Notes: generated by a model from the letters alone, not told the origin. Shown: positions 1-10,698, counted from the stretch's first letter. The stretch is 64,000 nucleotides of DNA from Pseudomonas thermotolerans DSM 14292 (GCF_000364625.1 NZ_KB822602.1:1-64000), one strand, 5' to 3'. Numbers and translations are program-made.

Positions 1-65
1 GATAGCCCGACCTCGAACTTGAGACGAAGTACTTCGCGAATCTTACGCATGGATAAACGCTCCAC
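1..65 (-). CDS. istA: IS21-family transposase IstA, N-terminus only
   Basis: IstA is the DDE transposase of IS21 elements and acts with the AAA+ helper IstB. Only about 21 residues are visible; they read VERLSMRKIREVLRLKFEVG, the usual start of IstA before its helix-turn-helix. The GTG at 65 is preferred over the ATG at 50 because an AGAGAGG ribosome-binding sequence sits about 6 nt upstream of it. The gene continues beyond the left edge, so intactness is unknown. Confidence 0.8.
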   Translation of the reverse strand, partial: MERLSMRKIREVLRLKFEVGL

Positions 66-127
66 GACGACCTCTCTGCTTCGAAAAAGAGGTCGATGGT
101 AGTGAAGAAATCCTGCGTTACTGCCTG

Positions 128-254
128 CCCGGTTGAGTGGCCGGATGGCCGTGGAATCAGTGGTCGGATACGCGTGGAATGGGTGGCCGGATCACCGTGG
201 AATCGGTGGTCAGATGCTCATGGAATGGGTGGCCAGATGACCGTGGAATCCGCA
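128..254. repeat. 23-bp tandem terminal repeats of the IS21 element
   Basis: GTGGAAT-type units start at 151, 174, 197, 220 and 243, an exact 23-bp period. Units alternate between GTGGAATSGGTGG and GTCRGAT-containing forms, and a degenerate unit occupies 128-150. The last unit is cut short at GTGGAATCCGCA, where the element ends. IS21 members carry such repeats at both ends as transposase binding sites. Confidence 0.85.
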
Positions 255-429
255 GGAGCAGATGGATTACCGCAAAGCGTCTGGCCATGCCAATGCCGGC
301 CAGAACTCTCTTTATAGCCCGAGGCGCTTGCACTGGGAATGCACAAACGGGAGGATTGGCGCTTCCGAGGATTCCTTTCCCTTTGATCGATGCCTGGCGG
401 GTGTCCGGGCGCTTGGATGAAGTCACACC

Positions 430-969
430 ATGAGCATGTCGTTGCGCGACCAGTTGCTGAAGGCCGGGCTGGTCAACGAAAAACAGGTCAAGCAGGCCGA
501 GAAGCAGAAACAGAAGCAGCAGCGTCTGGAGAAGAAGGGCCAGGCTGAGGCGGACAAATCCAGCAAGCTGGCTGCCCAGAAGGCGCTCGCCGAGAAGGCC
601 GCCCGCGACCAGGAGCTGAACCGACTGCAGCAGGAAAAGGCGCAGAAGAAGGCCGAGGCGGCACAGATCAAGCAGTTGATCGAGCGCAGTCGACTGCCCA
701 AGCTGAACACCGAGGACTACTACAACTTCGTCGACGACAAGAAGGTCAAGCGCCTGTCGGTCAACGACATGATGCGTGACAAGTTGAGCCGCGGCTCCCT
801 GGCCATCGTCCGCCACGCCGGTGGCTATGAGGTGATCCCGCGCGAGGCGGCGCTGAAGATCCAGCAGCGAGACCCTGCTCGCATCGTCCTGCTCAACACC
901 CCTAGCCAGGCTCCCGATCCGGACGACCCCTACGCCGCCTATCAGATCCCCGACGATCTGATGTGGTGA
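430..969 (+). CDS. DUF2058 family protein (YaiL-like)
   Basis: The 179-residue protein has the layout of the DUF2058/YaiL family, often annotated as a nucleoprotein or polynucleotide-associated protein of unknown role. It starts MSMSLRDQLLKAGLVNEKQ, followed by a Lys/Glu/Gln-rich coiled coil at about residues 18-85 and a compact C-terminal part beginning YYNFVDDKKVKRL. Length is normal for the family. A start two codons later (436) is equally possible. It stands alone between the IS end and sdhE. Biochemical function is not established. Confidence 0.85.
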   Translation: MSMSLRDQLLKAGLVNEKQVKQAEKQKQKQQRLEKKGQAEADKSSKLAAQKALAEKAARDQELNRLQQEKAQKKAEAAQIKQLIERSRLPKLNTEDYYNFVDDKKVKRLSVNDMMRDKLSRGSLAIVRHAGGYEVIPREAALKIQQRDPARIVLLNTPSQAPDPDDPYAAYQIPDDLMW

Positions 970-1094
970 AGCATCGGGAAGCCGGGCCGGTCGTCCGGCT
1001 TTTCCGTTCCGGCCGGCTGCGCCGGAGCCGGGACTGGCAGGTCTTTCGCTCCGCCGGGCTGGTATACTGGCGCGCCTGTTGAAAGGAGTGCCCG

Positions 1095-1349
1095 ATGGCC
1101 GACGATATCGAACTCAACCGACTCTTTTGGCACAGCCGCCGCGGCATGCTCGAGCTGGACGTCCTGCTGGTGCCCTTCGTCAAGGAGGTGTACTCGGGCT
1201 TGGATGCCGAGGATCAGGCGCGTTACCGCAAGCTGCTGGAATGCGAGGATCAGGACCTGTTCGGCTGGTTCATGCAGCGCGAAGAGCCGGAGGATCCCGA
1301 TCTGAAGCGCATGGTGCGCATGATTCTGGATCGTGTCCAACCCCGGTAA
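1095..1349 (+). CDS. sdhE: FAD assembly factor SdhE
   Basis: SdhE promotes covalent attachment of FAD to succinate dehydrogenase and fumarate reductase flavoproteins. The 84-residue protein carries the family signature RGMLE (residues 16-20, the conserved RGxxE) and the acidic motif [18 protein letters not shown] lies upstream of the ATG. The next gene, ygfX, overlaps its 3' end by 17 bp; this sdhE-ygfX pairing is conserved in gammaproteobacteria and also known as cptB-cptA. Confidence 0.92.
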   Translation: MADDIELNRLFWHSRRGMLELDVLLVPFVKEVYSGLDAEDQARYRKLLECEDQDLFGWFMQREEPEDPDLKRMVRMILDRVQPR

Positions 1350-1791
1350 GAGCTTCGAATGCCGCTGGCGGCCTTCGCGGCTGGTGCTGCTGCTCTATCT
1401 AGGTGTGCTGGCGCTGACGGTGCCGGCGCTGCTGGCGGCGGACATTCCCCTCTGGTGTGCCGGGCTGGGACTGGCCCTGTGCCTGGCGCACGCGGCCTGG
1501 GTGCTGCCCGGGCCGATTCTCCTTCGCGATGAAGGCGCCTTCCGTGGCCTGCGCCACGACGACTCGGGCTGGCAGCTGTGGAGTCCGCGGGACGGCTGGC
1601 AGCCCGTGCAACTGCGCCCGGACAGCCTGGCCCTGCCGCTGGCGGTGATCCTGCGCTTTCGCCTTGAGGGCGAACGGCGCATCCGCTCCCTGTGCATTCC
1701 CCGCGATGCCTTGGATGCGCAAACGCACCGGCGCCTGCGCGTGCGCCTCAAGTTCGCTCGTCGGCGGTGGGCGGCACCCTGGCAGGGCTAG
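1333..1791 (+). CDS. YgfX/CptA-like membrane protein
   Basis: The 152-residue protein has two transmembrane segments at about residues 17-56 followed by a soluble C-terminal domain, as in YgfX (CptA). In E. coli YgfX was reported to interact with cytoskeletal proteins and to be paired with SdhE; whether it acts as a toxin is disputed. The GTG at 1333 lies inside sdhE, so translation is probably coupled. Assignment rests on size, topology and pairing with sdhE. Confidence 0.8.
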   Translation: MSNPGKSFECRWRPSRLVLLLYLGVLALTVPALLAADIPLWCAGLGLALCLAHAAWVLPGPILLRDEGAFRGLRHDDSGWQLWSPRDGWQPVQLRPDSLALPLAVILRFRLEGERRIRSLCIPRDALDAQTHRRLRVRLKFARRRWAAPWQG

Positions 1792-1794
1792 CAC

Positions 1795-3426
<1,632 letters not shown>

Positions 3427-3507
3427 GCCGAAGCCCCGCAAAAAAGCGGCCTCTAGTATATAGAGGGGGGCGACGGCACAATAGCTTTGCCTTGGTGCGC
3501 CGTTTCG

Positions 3508-3535
3508 GAACTTTCCTTGCCGTCGAGGTTCCTAT
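3508..3535 (+). promoter_or_regulatory. upstream AlgU-type promoter candidate for algU
   Basis: A GAACTT -35 element (3508-3513) is followed after 16 bp by TCCTAT (3530-3535). The -35 matches the AlgU/RpoE class exactly; the -10 is an imperfect match to the TCnnA class. It would act about 270 bp upstream of the algU start. Confidence 0.5.
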
Positions 3536-3714
3536 AGCGAGTTGTCACGAGAGGCGTGGTGTCTGCTTGTCGATGCGGGGCCTGGTGGTTTGCAGGTGCC
3601 TTTGTCGGCCGTCCATGTCAGGCGAAAAGATTTCTTGCGCAGCATAGCCAGAGGCCGTGCTGCGCAGTTTCGTGCAGGACTGAAAGCGATCTGCAGGAAG
3701 CTTGCTTGGGGGGA

Positions 3715-3742
3715 GAACTTTTGCGCGGGACCCGAGTCTATC
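3715..3742 (+). promoter_or_regulatory. AlgU-dependent autoregulatory promoter of algU
   Basis: GAACTT (3715-3720), a 16-bp spacer and TCTATC (3737-3742) fit the AlgU/RpoE promoter class and resemble the proximal autoregulated promoter known for P. aeruginosa algU. It lies about 60 bp before the algU start. Confidence 0.75.
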
Positions 3743-3803
3743 TTGGCAACAAGATGATCGACTTGCTGGCGCAGCGACCCTCCAGGCTCATTGAGGAGAG
3801 TTC

Positions 3804-4385
3804 ATGCTAACCCAGGAAGACGATCAGCGGCTGGTCGAGCGCGTACAGCGTGGCGACAAGCGAGCCTTCGATCTGCTGGTGCTGAAGTACCAGCACAAGA
3901 TTCTCGGGTTGATAGTGCGGTTCGTGCACGATGCCCACGAGGCTCAGGACGTAGCACAGGAAGCCTTCATCAAGGCTTACCGTGCGCTGGCGAATTTTCG
4001 CGGCGACAGCGCGTTTTATACTTGGTTGTATCGAATTGCCATCAATACGGCGAAGAACCATCTGGTATCGCGCGGTCGGCGTCCGCCGGATACCGATGTG
4101 AGCGCCGAGGATGCCGAGTTCTACGAGGGTGATCATTCCCTCAAGGACATCGAGACGCCCGAGCGGCTGGTGTTGCGGGACGAGATAGAGAATGCCGTTC
4201 ATCGCACCATCCAGCAGTTGCCGGAGGATTTGCGCACGGCGTTGACCCTGCGTGAATTCGATGGGCTGAGTTACGAGGACATTGCGAACGTCATGCAGTG
4301 TCCGGTGGGAACGGTGCGTTCGCGAATCTTTCGGGCTCGCGAAGCCATAGACAAAACCCTGCAGCCTTTGCTGCAGGAAGCCTGA
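3804..4385 (+). CDS. algU: RNA polymerase sigma factor AlgU (sigma-22, RpoE-like)
   Basis: AlgU is the extracytoplasmic-function sigma factor for envelope stress and, in P. aeruginosa, alginate genes. The 193-residue protein has region 2 at about residues 25-95 (with DVAQEAFIKAYRAL) and region 4 at about 130-185 (LSYEDIANVMQCPVGTVRSR). Length is typical. GAGGAG precedes the ATG. It heads algU-mucA-mucB-mucC-mucD, and AlgU-type promoters lie upstream, so autoregulation is likely. Confidence 0.97.
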   Translation: MLTQEDDQRLVERVQRGDKRAFDLLVLKYQHKILGLIVRFVHDAHEAQDVAQEAFIKAYRALANFRGDSAFYTWLYRIAINTAKNHLVSRGRRPPDTDVSAEDAEFYEGDHSLKDIETPERLVLRDEIENAVHRTIQQLPEDLRTALTLREFDGLSYEDIANVMQCPVGTVRSRIFRAREAIDKTLQPLLQEA

Positions 4386-4416
4386 GTCAGCGGCGAAAGC
4401 CAAGAGAGGAAACGCC

Positions 4417-5025
4417 ATGAGTCGTGAAGCCCTGCATGAATCGCTATCAGCGGTCATGGACAACGAAGCGGACGAGTTGGAGCTGCGTCGGGTGCTGAAC
4501 GCCGTCGATGATGCCGAAGTGCGTGACAAATGGGCGCGCTATCAGCTCGCCCGGGCCGTCATGCACAAGGAGCTGCTGGAACCGCGCCTCGACATCGCCG
4601 CGGCGGTATCGGCGGCTCTGGCCGAGGAGCCGGCTCACCATGTCACGCCCCCGCAGGCCGTGGCGAAGCGCTGGCGCCTGCTTGGTCGCGTGGCGATCGC
4701 CGCTTCGGTGACCGTGGCGGTGCTCGCCGGGGTGCGTTTCTACAACCAGGACGGTCTTGGCGAAGGGACACCGCAGTTGGCCCAGCAGGCCGTCCCTCAC
4801 TCGTCGGTGGCGTCGGCCGTGCAGGGGGCCGCGGTGCTCGCCGGCTACAGCGAGGAAGCCGTCGAGCTGGCACCGTCCATCACCGCACCGCTGCAGAGCG
4901 GGCCGACCTGGCAGGAGCAGCGTCTGCCGTCATACCTGCGCCAGCATGCCCAGCAAGCGGCGATGAGTGCCGGAGGTGAGGGCGCCCTGCCTTATGCCCG
5001 CGCGGCCAGTCTCGAGGCTCGATAA
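4417..5025 (+). CDS. mucA: anti-sigma factor MucA
   Basis: MucA spans the inner membrane and holds AlgU inactive until cleaved by AlgW, MucP and ClpXP. The 202-residue protein has the N-terminal anti-sigma domain (MSREALHESLSAVMDNEADE), a transmembrane helix at about residues 86-108 (VAIAASVTVAVLAGV) and a periplasmic tail binding MucB, ending ALPYARAASLEAR as in intact MucA proteins. No truncation of the kind seen in mucoid cystic fibrosis isolates is present. It lies 31 bp after algU. Confidence 0.96.
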   Translation: MSREALHESLSAVMDNEADELELRRVLNAVDDAEVRDKWARYQLARAVMHKELLEPRLDIAAAVSAALAEEPAHHVTPPQAVAKRWRLLGRVAIAASVTVAVLAGVRFYNQDGLGEGTPQLAQQAVPHSSVASAVQGAAVLAGYSEEAVELAPSITAPLQSGPTWQEQRLPSYLRQHAQQAAMSAGGEGALPYARAASLEAR

Positions 5026-5033
5026 GGATCGTC

Positions 5034-5981
5034 ATGCGCGCCATTTCCTTATTGTTGCTGTTGGGGGGGTGGCTGGTGTCGCCAGCCCATGCTACCGAAG
5101 CGCAGGACTGGCTGCTTCGCATGAGCGCCGCGGAGCGCACTCAGAGCTTTCAGGGGGCTTTCATCTACCAGCGTAGCGGTAGTTTCTCCTCCCACCGTAT
5201 CTGGCACGGTGTCGACGCTTCCGGACAGGTGCGCGAGCGCCTGCTTCAGCTCGACGGTCCGGTGCAGGAGGTCCTGCGCATCAACGGCCGGGTTGCCTGT
5301 GTCAAGGGCGCGCTGGCCGAACAGGTGGCCGCCGAGCAGGCCTGGCCGGTCCGGGAGTTCGATCCCAAGCAGCTGCAGGAATGGTACGACCTGCGCGTTG
5401 CCGGCGAGTCGCGTGTCGCCGGGCGACCGGCCGTGGTCCTCGCCGTCGCGCCGCGTGATCAGCATCGCTATGGCTTTGAGCTGCACCTGGACCGCGAAAC
5501 CGGCCTGCTGCTCAAGTCCCTGTTGCTCAACGAAAAGGGGCAGTTGCTCGAACGCTTCCAGTTCTCCACCTTCGAACCCGGCCAGCCGGCCGACGCCGAC
5601 CTCCAGGGTGGCGCGGACTGCCGGCAGGTGCAGATCGCCGAGACGAGCGAAATGCCGCCGAACAACTGGCGCTCGGAATGGCTGCCGCCAGGCTTCACTC
5701 TGAACAGCGTGCTGGAACGCAGGAGCGCCGTTTCCAAGGAGATGGTGTCCTGCCTGGTGTACGGTGACGGCCTGGCGCGCTTCTCCGTATTCCTTGAGCC
5801 CTTGCGCGGGGCTGTCGCCGAGGATGCCCGCAGCCAGCTTGGGCCGACCGTGGCGGTTTCCAAGCGCATGTCGACCGACGAGGGTGACGTGATGGTCACC
5901 GTGGTCGGCGAAATTCCCCTGGGGACTGCCGAAAGGGTGGCCCTGTCGATGCGTTCCGGACTTGCTCAGAACACGCCATGA
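5034..5981 (+). CDS. mucB: periplasmic sigma-factor regulator MucB (RseB-like)
   Basis: MucB binds the periplasmic tail of MucA, protecting it from AlgW, and senses lipids or lipopolysaccharide. The 315-residue protein has a signal peptide (LLLLLGGWLVSPAHA, residues 5-19), a large LolA/LppX-like N-terminal domain to about residue 190 and a smaller C-terminal domain to about 310. The start is 8 bp after mucA and the 3' end overlaps mucC by 4 bp, as expected for co-translation. Confidence 0.95.
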   Translation: MRAISLLLLLGGWLVSPAHATEAQDWLLRMSAAERTQSFQGAFIYQRSGSFSSHRIWHGVDASGQVRERLLQLDGPVQEVLRINGRVACVKGALAEQVAAEQAWPVREFDPKQLQEWYDLRVAGESRVAGRPAVVLAVAPRDQHRYGFELHLDRETGLLLKSLLLNEKGQLLERFQFSTFEPGQPADADLQGGADCRQVQIAETSEMPPNNWRSEWLPPGFTLNSVLERRSAVSKEMVSCLVYGDGLARFSVFLEPLRGAVAEDARSQLGPTVAVSKRMSTDEGDVMVTVVGEIPLGTAERVALSMRSGLAQNTP

Positions 5982-6430
5982 TCGAAGAGACCGGACGGGT
6001 GGTTGCGGTGGAGGCCGGTGCTGTCTGGGTCGAGACGCGACGCCGGAGCGCCTGTTCCGGATGTGCGGCGAATGCCGGTTGCGGCCACGGGCTGATGGAT
6101 CGTTTGGGCGTCAGCGAGCGGCGGGGGCATGTGCGCGCCCTCTGTGATCTCCAGCTGGCCATCGGCGATACGGTGGTCATCGGCGTGCGCGAGGAGCTGC
6201 TGTTGCGAGCTTCGCTGCTGGTATACCTGCGGCCGCTGCTGGCCTTCTTCGCTTTCGCCCTAATGGCCTATTGCCTGAGCCTGTCCGAGCCGCTGATCAT
6301 TCTGTCCGGTCTGGGTGGTTTCGCCCTGGCCCTGATCACCGTGCGCATGCGCAGTCGGCGCATGGCTAACGATCCTGCGTCGCAGCCGGTAGTGCTGCGC
6401 GCTTTGCTCACCGGACCAGCCGGCCCGTAG
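5978..6430 (+). CDS. mucC: RseC/MucC family membrane protein
   Basis: The 150-residue inner-membrane protein belongs to the RseC/MucC family, a modulator of the sigma-E/AlgU pathway also linked to the SoxR-reducing system. It has a cysteine cluster near the N-terminus (C26, C29, C35 in ACSGCAANAGCGHG) and two adjacent transmembrane helices at about residues 75-120. It overlaps mucB in an ATGA junction. The exact role of MucC in AlgU control is not clear. Confidence 0.92.
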   Translation: MIEETGRVVAVEAGAVWVETRRRSACSGCAANAGCGHGLMDRLGVSERRGHVRALCDLQLAIGDTVVIGVREELLLRASLLVYLRPLLAFFAFALMAYCLSLSEPLIILSGLGGFALALITVRMRSRRMANDPASQPVVLRALLTGPAGP

Positions 6431-6464
6431 TGGGTTTCCTTCGCTAGAAATGACGGGGAGTGGT

Positions 6465-7883
6465 ATGTCGATTCCGAGATTGAAATCCTGTTTGTCTGTA
6501 GTGGCCGGGCTGGTTCTGCTTGGTCAGACCCTGGTTGCCAATGCTCAACTGCCCGACTTCACCCCCTTGGTCGAGCAAGCTGCACCCGCGGTCGTCAACA
6601 TCAGTACCCGACAGAAGATTCCGGATCGCCTGGCGGGAGCGCAGATTCCCGATCTGGAGGGGCTGCCGCCGATCTTCCGGGAGTTCTTCGAGCGCAGCTT
6701 CCCGCCGGGACTGGGTAAACCCGGTGGCGGTCGCCAGCGCGAGGCGCAGTCCCTTGGTTCGGGATTCATCATCTCCCGCGACGGCTACGTGCTGACCAAC
6801 AACCACGTGGTCGCCGACGCCGACGAGATCATCGTGCGCCTGTCCGACCGCAGCGAGCTGCAGGCCAAGCTGGTGGGCGCCGACCCGCGCAGCGACGTGG
6901 CCCTGCTCAAGGTCGACGGCAAGAATCTGCCGACCGTCAAGGTCGGTTCGGCGAATGACCTCAAGGTCGGCGAGTGGGTGCTGGCGATCGGCTCGCCGTT
7001 CGGCTTCGATCATTCGGTGACCGCCGGTATCGTCAGCGCCAAGGGGCGCAGCCTGCCGAACGAGAGCTACGTACCCTTCATTCAGACCGACGTGGCCATC
7101 AACCCCGGCAACTCCGGCGGTCCGCTGTTCAACCTGAACGGCGAAGTGGTGGGTATCAACTCGCAGATCTTCACCCGTTCCGGCGGCTTCATGGGGCTGT
7201 CCTTCGCCATTCCGATCGACGTGGCCATGGACGTCGCCAACCAGCTGCGCACCGAGGGCAAGGTCAGCCGCGGCTGGCTGGGCGTGGTGATCCAGGAGGT
7301 CAACAAGGATCTCGCCGAGTCCTTCGGCCTGGACAAGCCGGCCGGTGCCCTGGTGGCGCAGATCATGGAAGGCGGCCCGGCGGACAAGAGCGGACTGCAG
7401 GTGGGTGACGTGATCCTCAGCATGAACGGCCAGCCGATCGTCATGTCCGCCGACCTGCCGCACCTGGTGGGCGCCCTCAAGCCGGGCAGCAAGGCGAGCA
7501 TGGAGATCGTCCGCAAGGGTTCGCGCAAGACTCTGAACGTGACCGTTGGCGCCCTGCCGGCGGAAGGCGAGGAGCTGGCCAGCATCCAGGGTGGCGAGCG
7601 CAGCAGCAATCGCCTGGGGGTGGTGGTCGCTGAGCTGAGCAGTGAGCAGAAGCGTGCCCTGGACATCCGCGGTGGCGTGGTGATCAAGGAGGTGCAGAAC
7701 GGTCCGGCGGCGCTGATCGGCCTGCGTCCCGGCGACATCATCACCCATTTGAACAACCAGGCCATCGACTCCACGGCCACCTTCGCCAAGGTCGCCCAGG
7801 CCCTGCCGAAGAACCGCTCGGTGTCGATGCGCGTGCTGCGCGAAGGGCGTGCCAGCTTCATCACCTTCAAGCTGGCCGAATGA
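6465..7883 (+). CDS. mucD: periplasmic serine endoprotease MucD (DegP/DegQ family)
   Basis: MucD is an HtrA-type protease and chaperone that removes misfolded envelope proteins and restrains AlgU. The 472-residue protein has a signal peptide, a trypsin-like domain with catalytic H114 (TNNHVVAD), D144 (DPRSDVALLK) and S217 (NPGNSGGPLF), and two PDZ domains at about 270-360 and 380-470. The ATG at 6465 is preferred over that at 6450 because GGGGAGTGGT precedes it. It is the last gene of the algU operon, followed by a terminator hairpin. Confidence 0.96.
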   Translation: MSIPRLKSCLSVVAGLVLLGQTLVANAQLPDFTPLVEQAAPAVVNISTRQKIPDRLAGAQIPDLEGLPPIFREFFERSFPPGLGKPGGGRQREAQSLGSGFIISRDGYVLTNNHVVADADEIIVRLSDRSELQAKLVGADPRSDVALLKVDGKNLPTVKVGSANDLKVGEWVLAIGSPFGFDHSVTAGIVSAKGRSLPNESYVPFIQTDVAINPGNSGGPLFNLNGEVVGINSQIFTRSGGFMGLSFAIPIDVAMDVANQLRTEGKVSRGWLGVVIQEVNKDLAESFGLDKPAGALVAQIMEGGPADKSGLQVGDVILSMNGQPIVMSADLPHLVGALKPGSKASMEIVRKGSRKTLNVTVGALPAEGEELASIQGGERSSNRLGVVVAELSSEQKRALDIRGGVVIKEVQNGPAALIGLRPGDIITHLNNQAIDSTATFAKVAQALPKNRSVSMRVLREGRASFITFKLAE

Positions 7884-7901
7884 CGCCAGATCCTTGACGT
7901 G

Positions 7902-7932
7902 GAAAGGGCGGCCCTGGCCGCCCTTTCTTGTG
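7902..7932 (+). terminator. terminator after mucD
   Basis: GAAAGGGCGGC (7902-7912) pairs perfectly with GCCGCCCTTTC (7917-7927) around a CCTG loop and is followed by TTGTGT. The U-tract is weak, but the stem is strong and it lies 18 bp after the mucD stop, closing the algU operon. Confidence 0.75.
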
Positions 7933-8038
7933 TCCGGCGGTCACGAGTGGACGTGACGGGGTGCCTGCCATTCAGGTAGAATCCCCCGCTATTTTGGGTG
8001 GGCAGCCTGCCCCTCTTGGCCTTTCGAGTGTCTGATCC

Positions 8039-9838
8039 GTGAGTGACCTGAGTCATATCCGCAATTTCTCCATCATCGCCCACATCGACCACGGCAAGTC
8101 GACCCTGGCAGACCGTTTCATCCAGATCTGCGGCGGTCTTTCCGACCGCGAGATGGAAGCACAGGTGTTGGACTCCATGGATCTTGAGCGTGAACGCGGA
8201 ATCACCATCAAGGCCCATAGCGTGACCCTGCACTACAAGGCGCAGGACGGCAAAACCTACCAGTTGAACTTCATCGATACCCCCGGCCACGTGGACTTCA
8301 CCTACGAGGTGAGTCGCTCCCTGGCCGCCTGCGAGGGCGCGCTGCTGGTGGTGGATGCCGGCCAGGGCGTGGAGGCGCAGTCGGTGGCCAACTGCTACAC
8401 CGCCATCGAGCAGGGCCTCGAGGTCATGCCCGTGCTGAACAAGATGGACCTGCCTCAGGCCGAGCCGGAGCGGGTCAAGGAGGAGATCGAGCAGATCATC
8501 GGCATCGATGCTTCCGAAGCGGTGCCCTGCAGTGCGAAGAGCGGCATGGGCGTGGTGGACGTGCTGGAGAAGCTGGTCCAGGTGATCCCGCCGCCCGAGG
8601 GTGAGATCGAGGCGCCGCTGCAGGCACTGATCATCGACTCCTGGTTCGACAACTACCTGGGCGTGGTCTCCCTGGTGCGGGTCAAGAACGGCCGGGTGAA
8701 GAAGGGTGACAAGATCCTGGTGAAGTCCACCGGGAAGATCCACCAGGTGGACAGCGTCGGCGTGTTCACCCCCAAGCACACCGTCACCGAGGACCTCAAG
8801 GCCGGGGAGGTGGGCTTCATCATCGCCGGCATCAAGGACATCCACGGTGCTCCGGTGGGCGATACCCTGACTCTCTCAAGCACCCCGGACGTGGAAGTGC
8901 TGCCGGGCTTCCAGCGCATCAAGCCGCAGGTCTACGCCGGGGTGTTCCCGGTTAGCTCCGACGACTTCGAGGACTTCCGCGAGGCCCTGCAGAAGCTGAC
9001 CCTCAACGACGCCGCCCTGCAGTACGAGCCGGAAAGCTCCGAGGCCCTGGGCTTCGGCTTCCGCATCGGCTTCCTCGGCATGCTGCACATGGAGATCATC
9101 CAGGAGCGCCTGGAGCGCGAGTACGACCTGGATCTGATCACCACCGCGCCCACTGTGGTCTACGAAGTGTTGATGAAGAACGGCGAGACCGTCTACGTCG
9201 ACAACCCGTCCAAGCTGCCGGACCTCTCCTCGATCGCCGAGATGCGCGAGCCCATCGTGCGCGCCAACATCCTGGTGCCGCAGGAGCACCTGGGCAACGT
9301 CATCAATCTGTGCATCGAGAAGCGCGGCGTGCAGCGCGACATGCACTTCACCGGCAATCAAGTGCAGGTCAGTTACGACCTGCCGATGAACGAGGTGGTG
9401 CTGGACTTCTTCGATCGCCTGAAATCGGTGAGCCGTGGCTATGCTTCGCTGGACTACAGCTTCGACCGCTTCCAGGCTGCCAACCTGGTCAAGCTGGACG
9501 TGCTGATCAATGGCGAGAAGGTGGACGCCCTGGCCCTCATCGTCCATCGCGACCAGGCCCACCACAAGGGCCGGGTGCTGACCGAGAAGATGAAGGAGCT
9601 GATCCCCCGGCAGATGTTCGACGTGGCGATCCAGGCGGCGATCGGCGGGCAGATCGTCGCGCGGACGACCGTCAAGGCGCTCAGGAAGAACGTTCTGGCC
9701 AAGTGCTATGGTGGTGACGTGACGCGCAAGCGGAAGTTGCTGGAAAAGCAGAAGGCCGGTAAGAAACGGATGAAGCAGGTCGGCAGCGTGGAAATCCCGC
9801 AGGAAGCCTTCCTCGCTGTGCTCAAGGTGGATAGTTAG
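8039..9838 (+). CDS. lepA: elongation factor 4 (LepA), ribosomal back-translocase GTPase
   Basis: EF4 is a ribosome-associated GTPase acting in translation or subunit assembly under stress. The 599-residue protein, the normal length, begins with the GTP-binding domain ([26 protein letters not shown]), followed by EF-G-like domains II, III and V and the LepA-specific C-terminal domain. The start is GTG in [21 protein letters not shown] weak -10-like TAGAAT lies at 7977-7982. It is followed 5 bp later by lepB. Confidence 0.97.
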   Translation: MSDLSHIRNFSIIAHIDHGKSTLADRFIQICGGLSDREMEAQVLDSMDLERERGITIKAHSVTLHYKAQDGKTYQLNFIDTPGHVDFTYEVSRSLAACEGALLVVDAGQGVEAQSVANCYTAIEQGLEVMPVLNKMDLPQAEPERVKEEIEQIIGIDASEAVPCSAKSGMGVVDVLEKLVQVIPPPEGEIEAPLQALIIDSWFDNYLGVVSLVRVKNGRVKKGDKILVKSTGKIHQVDSVGVFTPKHTVTEDLKAGEVGFIIAGIKDIHGAPVGDTLTLSSTPDVEVLPGFQRIKPQVYAGVFPVSSDDFEDFREALQKLTLNDAALQYEPESSEALGFGFRIGFLGMLHMEIIQERLEREYDLDLITTAPTVVYEVLMKNGETVYVDNPSKLPDLSSIAEMREPIVRANILVPQEHLGNVINLCIEKRGVQRDMHFTGNQVQVSYDLPMNEVVLDFFDRLKSVSRGYASLDYSFDRFQAANLVKLDVLINGEKVDALALIVHRDQAHHKGRVLTEKMKELIPRQMFDVAIQAAIGGQIVARTTVKALRKNVLAKCYGGDVTRKRKLLEKQKAGKKRMKQVGSVEIPQEAFLAVLKVDS

Positions 9839-9843
9839 GTTCT

Positions 9844-10698
9844 ATGTCGATCAATTTCCCGCTGTTGTTGGTGCTCGCCGTGGCCGTCTGCGGCGCACTC
9901 GCCCTCATCGATCTGCTGGTGCTGGCGCCGCGCCGGCGCGCCGCCGTCGCCGCCTATCAGGGGCAGGTCGGCGAGCCCGACCCGGCGGTGATCGACCGTC
10001 TCAACAAGGAACCGGTGCTGGTCGAGTATGGCAAATCGCTCTTCCCGGTGCTGGCCATCGTCCTGGTGCTGCGCTCCTTCCTGGTCGAACCCTTCCAGAT
10101 CCCTTCCGGCTCGATGAAGCCGACCCTGGAGGTGGGCGACTTCATCCTGGTCAACAAGTTCGCCTACGGCATCCGTCTGCCGGTGCTGGATACCAAGGTG
10201 ATCGAGGTGGGCGATCCGCAGCGCGGCGACGTCATGGTGTTCCGCTACCCGAGCGACCCGAACATCAACTACATCAAGCGGGTGGTCGGTCTGCCCGGCG
10301 ACGTGATCCGCTACACCAGCGACAAGCGCCTGTTCATCAACGGCCAGCTGGTGGCCGAGACCCTGCTCGGCGAGGAGCCGGGCAGCCTGGGCACCAGCGT
10401 GCTGTACCGCGAGAAGCTCGGCGAGGTGGAGCACCTGATCCGCAAGGAGATGGGCCGCTACCGCATCGAGCCGGGCCGTGAATGGCGGGTGCCGGCGGGG
10501 CACTACTTCATGATGGGTGACAACCGCGACAACTCCAACGACAGCCGCTATTGGAGCGACCCGCAGATTCCCAAGGAGCTGCTCGGCATGGTTCCGGACC
10601 AGAACATCGTCGGCAAGGCCTTCGCGGTCTGGCTGAGCTGGCCCGATCCCAAGCTGCGCAACCTGCCGAACTTCTCTCGTGTCGGCCTGATTCACTGA
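9844..10698 (+). CDS. lepB: signal peptidase I
   Basis: LepB is the membrane serine protease that removes signal peptides from exported preproteins. The 284-residue product has two N-terminal transmembrane segments and the Ser/Lys dyad: S90 in PSGSMKPTL and K145 in NYIKRVVGLPGD, plus the GDNRDNSNDSRYWG-type box (here GDNRDNSNDSRYWS). It lies in the conserved lepA-lepB-rnc-era-recO-pdxJ order, 5 bp after lepA. Confidence 0.97.
   Translation: MSINFPLLLVLAVAVCGALALIDLLVLAPRRRAAVAAYQGQVGEPDPAVIDRLNKEPVLVEYGKSLFPVLAIVLVLRSFLVEPFQIPSGSMKPTLEVGDFILVNKFAYGIRLPVLDTKVIEVGDPQRGDVMVFRYPSDPNINYIKRVVGLPGDVIRYTSDKRLFINGQLVAETLLGEEPGSLGTSVLYREKLGEVEHLIRKEMGRYRIEPGREWRVPAGHYFMMGDNRDNSNDSRYWSDPQIPKELLGMVPDQNIVGKAFAVWLSWPDPKLRNLPNFSRVGLIH

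Larger units (their letters stand above)
1..254 (-). mobile_element. IS21-family insertion sequence, one end (partial)
   Basis: The block holds the start of an IstA transposase gene on the minus strand and, outside it, a tandem array of 23-bp repeats typical of the multiple terminal transposase-binding sites of IS21 elements. The outer boundary is placed at 254 because the last repeat ends ...GGAATCCGCA, giving TGCGGATTCC on the minus strand, consistent with the TG...CA ends of the family. The other end and istB lie outside the window, so the target duplication and completeness cannot be judged. Confidence 0.85.
3427..3803 (+). promoter_or_regulatory. algU upstream region
   Basis: This 377-bp gap lies between the divergent nadB and algU genes and is less GC-rich than its surroundings. 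It holds two AlgU-type promoter candidates, listed separately. No convincing open reading frame was found in it; the two small plus-strand frames crossing it lack good starts and family resemblance. Confidence 0.7.

Noticed and set aside
151..254. CRISPR array
   Set aside because: The repeats are contiguous 23-bp units without unique spacers and belong to the IS21 terminus; no cas genes are present anywhere in the window.
96..433. Two small plus-strand frames over the IS end
   Set aside because: Their repetitive GGQ/WNRW-like sequence comes from translating the 23-bp terminal repeats.
3542..3810. Small frames upstream of algU
   Set aside because: They cross both AlgU-type promoters, have no ribosome-binding site and no family resemblance.
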